Positions 62,310 through 64,000 of a DNA stretch of 64,000 nucleotides are shown here, piece by piece. Each line of letters begins with the position of its first letter. The stretch's first letter is position 1. Both the position numbers and the translations under genes were made by a program. The notes under the pieces were generated by a model. That model was not told where the DNA came from, ran no database searches, and saw only the letters and a program-made list of their open reading frames with translations. Source of the DNA: Rheinheimera sp. UJ63 (lineage in GTDB: Bacteria; Pseudomonadota; Gammaproteobacteria; Enterobacterales; Alteromonadaceae); the NCBI RefSeq assembly GCF_021568285.1, contig NZ_JAKGTQ010000001.1, positions 186,001-250,000 of the forward strand. The letters are read 5' to 3'.

Positions 62310-62786
62310 ATGAAATATGTAGTATTAGCCTGGTTACTGTGTTGCAGCCATTTCAGTTATGCTGACTTTAAATACCATGGCCAATTGCAATTGCAAACGG
62401 CCAGTGGCGAACAACGGCAGCAGATTTTTACCCTGCAATTGAAACGTGAAGCCGGTGCCTATGAATTTACGGTAGGCCAACAGCAAAGCCGTTTTGCGAT
62501 GCCACCGCAGTCTTACTCACTGGCTTTAATTTTACAAGATGACAGTGAGGTCTGGGTAACCGACTTTATCAACCAGCCTCTGCATGGCTTTACACTGCAA
62601 CTTGGCCAATATCTCATTAAGCTAAGCAAAGATGATAATGCCCGTTCTGCGCGTGGCCGTTTTGTATTGGAAATCAATGATGAATCTTATTATTTCAGTA
62701 AAGGTCCAGCCCAAATTAATTTCAATTTGAGTGATAACGGTATCAATGAATTACAGGTACGAGGAATGTTTAAACCGAAACGTTAA
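62310..62786 (+). CDS. Exported protein of unknown function after mltD
   Basis: I do not recognise this 158-aa protein. It has a signal peptide (MKYVVLAWLLCCSHFSYA, cleavage before DFKYHG) and a mature part predicted to be all beta, with alternating hydrophobic and polar residues (FTLQLGQYLIKLSKDDNA, YYFSKGPAQINFNLSDNG). The two Cys in the signal peptide region are not a lipobox. It lies 18 bases after mltD with a GAGGT ribosome site and probably shares its transcript. Its stop overlaps that of the next gene by four bases, tail to tail. A periplasmic beta-sandwich partner for cell-wall enzymes is only a guess. Confidence 0.65.
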   Translation: MKYVVLAWLLCCSHFSYADFKYHGQLQLQTASGEQRQQIFTLQLKREAGAYEFTVGQQQSRFAMPPQSYSLALILQDDSEVWVTDFINQPLHGFTLQLGQYLIKLSKDDNARSARGRFVLEINDESYYFSKGPAQINFNLSDNGINELQVRGMFKPKR

Positions 62787-62989
62787 GGCTCTTTTTGCAG
62801 TTGCAATAACGGTATTAAACCTGATGCCAAACAGAGCAAGGGTGCCAGCAATAATGGCCAGAAATAGTGTATGGGGATCTGATTCCACCAAGCGTGTATA
62901 GCTGCGGTGCCTTGAAAGACTAAACCAAAAATACCCACATAACAGAACGTGCGATTTAACCAACGTTTTGGAAAGCGTAACTTCATCAC
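62783..62989 (-). CDS. Small two-helix membrane protein
   Basis: This 68-aa protein has two hydrophobic segments (about residues 15-33 and 42-62) with basic residues before the first one (KLRFPKRWLNR). It should sit in the inner membrane. I do not recognise it. Its ATG overlaps the stop of the GAF gene as ATGA, a typical sign of a real coupled gene. Its stop overlaps the stop of the opposite-strand gene in the palindrome TTAA. Small size keeps the confidence moderate. Confidence 0.6.
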   Translation of the reverse strand: MMKLRFPKRWLNRTFCYVGIFGLVFQGTAAIHAWWNQIPIHYFWPLLLAPLLCLASGLIPLLQLQKEP

Positions 62990-63831
62990 TTTAATGCCCG
63001 ATTCCTTGCCGACACTTCCACATTGACCAGCATTCTAGCAAAAACACCTAAGACTAAGCGTTCTTGCTCGGTGTAATAGCGATACTGTTTCACCGAATCA
63101 AAACCAACAAAACCTAACAGTTCCATACCCGCCAACAAGGGTATGGTGAGAAGACTTTTGATCCCTTGCGGTTGTAATATTTGTTTTAACGCATCCCCCT
63201 TTGGCAGCGACGGTACATCAGGGATGTGCATCTCCTGCCCTGTTTGATGTGCATGCAGCCATTGCGGGATAACCGCTAAGGGCACGCCTTGTAAACTATT
63301 GATCTCCGGCATAACGCCCTCAGCGCACCACTCAAAAGTGTTTGAACAGGTATTGTTGTTAAAATCATAATTAAAAATATAAACGCGATCTGCCGCCACG
63401 GTTTGCCCTAATTTGGCTAAAGCTTGCTGGATTAATGCGGGTAATGCAGCCGGTTCGACCGTACTAAAATGCTGGCCTAGTTCTAACAGTAAACTGACTA
63501 AAGCCACAGGATCGCGCTGACTGGCCGTTGGCGGGCTGGCAAAATGTAAATTGGGAATTTGCTGCAAGATCACTAAGAAAAACCCTGTAGCAGGGGCATA
63601 ACTATGTACTTGGTAACATAAAGCCGTGCTTTCTGAGAAGTACACCGCATGTCGGTTAAACTCTTCAGGCTGACTACGCGCTAAACGCTCGGCCGTTAAT
63701 CCCGTAACCACTTTGAATATTGCATTCGCATCAACAAATACCCATTGCTCAGGATGCGCCGCTGTTTCTTGATACAAAGCACAACCAAACGGCGCTTGTC
63801 GCCACCACTGGAACATATCATCGTTGCTCAT
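62986..63831 (-). CDS. GAF domain protein
   Basis: This 281-aa cytosolic protein has an N-terminal PAS-like part (about 1-95, with WWRQAPFGCALYQE and VFVDANAIFKVVTGLTAE) and a C-terminal GAF domain (about 115-275), whose core includes VYIFNYDFNNNTCSNTFEWC and SLLTIPLLAGMELLGFVGFDSV. No output domain (kinase, GGDEF, EAL or HTH) follows, so it looks like a sensor or a truncated signalling protein. Its stop overlaps the start of the 68-aa gene. The last Trp/Arg residues of the usual PAS core are lacking, so the PAS call is soft. Function is unknown. Confidence 0.8.
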   Translation of the reverse strand: MSNDDMFQWWRQAPFGCALYQETAAHPEQWVFVDANAIFKVVTGLTAERLARSQPEEFNRHAVYFSESTALCYQVHSYAPATGFFLVILQQIPNLHFASPPTASQRDPVALVSLLLELGQHFSTVEPAALPALIQQALAKLGQTVAADRVYIFNYDFNNNTCSNTFEWCAEGVMPEINSLQGVPLAVIPQWLHAHQTGQEMHIPDVPSLPKGDALKQILQPQGIKSLLTIPLLAGMELLGFVGFDSVKQYRYYTEQERLVLGVFARMLVNVEVSARNRALK

Positions 63832-63955
63832 TCTGAATTACCCAACCTCGAAAATCCTTGCTTGCGAAGCATTGCATCAGTTAATACCACAATACGGTAA
63901 AGATAACGTTGCAGCAATCGCTTTACAGCAAACACTATCGAGGAGGTTAGGTTAT

Positions 63956-64000
63956 TTACAGTTGCGCATCACTTTGATGTTCTGGCGCAGCAAGAGCAAA
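63956..64000 (-). CDS. Possible C-terminal end of a minus-strand gene at the window edge
   Basis: On the minus strand the frame from the window edge reads FALAAPEHQSDAQL and stops at 63958-63956. The codons look plausible but only 14 residues are visible, so no family can be assigned. On the plus strand a GAGGAGG ribosome-site-like sequence (63940-63946) precedes possible starts at 63962 (TTG) and 63974 (ATG), and either reading could be wrong. Confidence 0.3.
   Translation of the reverse strand, partial: FALAAPEHQSDAQL

Noticed and set aside
1-64000. CRISPR array, tRNA, rRNA, insertion sequence or phage gene
   Set aside because: No regularly spaced repeats, no cloverleaf-like gap and no transposase, integrase or phage coding sequence was found. 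All gaps are under 300 bases.

Overview
This window is chromosomal DNA from a gammaproteobacterium. Gene content and order point to an Alteromonadales-like lineage such as Rheinheimera, Alishewanella or a relative. The evidence is a pomA-pomB motor pair beside xseB-ispA-dxs, a degenerate RibBA (RibBX-type), an S46 dipeptidyl-peptidase, and a rimK gene followed by an aspartoacylase-like gene. Genus assignment is inference, since no 16S or other marker is present. The region is dense and mostly housekeeping. No gap between genes reaches 300 bases. I saw no tRNA, rRNA, CRISPR array, insertion sequence, phage gene or integration scar.

Layout. 1-4.6 kb: the 3' end of hisIE, a PocR-GAF-GGDEF diguanylate cyclase, and an exported S46 dipeptidyl-peptidase. 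4.6-8.8 kb: a CBS protein, the RhtA exporter, a DUF3422 membrane protein followed by a lytic transglycosylase, and a second CBS protein. 8.8-15.3 kb: the twitching ATPases pilT-pilU, diverging from the conserved run yggS-proC-yggT-DUF4426-rdgB-hemW. 15.3-21.7 kb: a DUF885 lipoprotein metallopeptidase, two different Mg2+ transporters (CorA, MgtE), then rimK and an aspartoacylase-like gene that overlap. 21.7-25.4 kb (minus): DUF2884, a FapA/DUF342 protein, an unrecognised 111-aa protein and DUF2982. 25.6-29.8 kb: a two-gene RND efflux pump without an outer-membrane channel. 30-35.6 kb: an alpha/beta hydrolase lipoprotein, an SDR and FAD oxidoreductase pair, msrA, and btuB under a cobalamin riboswitch.

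35.6-54.3 kb is a block with strong synteny to the E. coli yajQ-panE-thiI-xseB-ispA-dxs-pgpA-thiL-nusB-rib-nrdR neighbourhood. The pomAB pair and a 1007-aa propeller/degenerate-GGDEF sensor are inserted in it. It supplies isoprenoid precursors (IspA, Dxs), thiamine metabolism (ThiI, ThiL), riboflavin synthesis (RibD, RibE, RibBX, RibH) and one-carbon metabolism (GlyA). 54.5-64 kb: DinB, a cold-shock protein, a DEAD-box helicase, DUF2058, a TraB/GumN protein, the yafS-gloB-mltD cluster and a GAF protein.

I found no obviously new multi-gene system. The best leads are modest. They are the overlapping RimK/aspartoacylase-like pair as a possible glutamate-tail writer and eraser, the receptor-like GGDEF of the propeller protein, an intrinsic terminator between nusB and thiL that also settles the thiL start, an orphan 111-aa gene with a palindrome at its promoter, and several inverted repeats not explained by the genes. 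Promoter and operator calls were made by eye. Domain assignments come from recalled family features, not from database searches.
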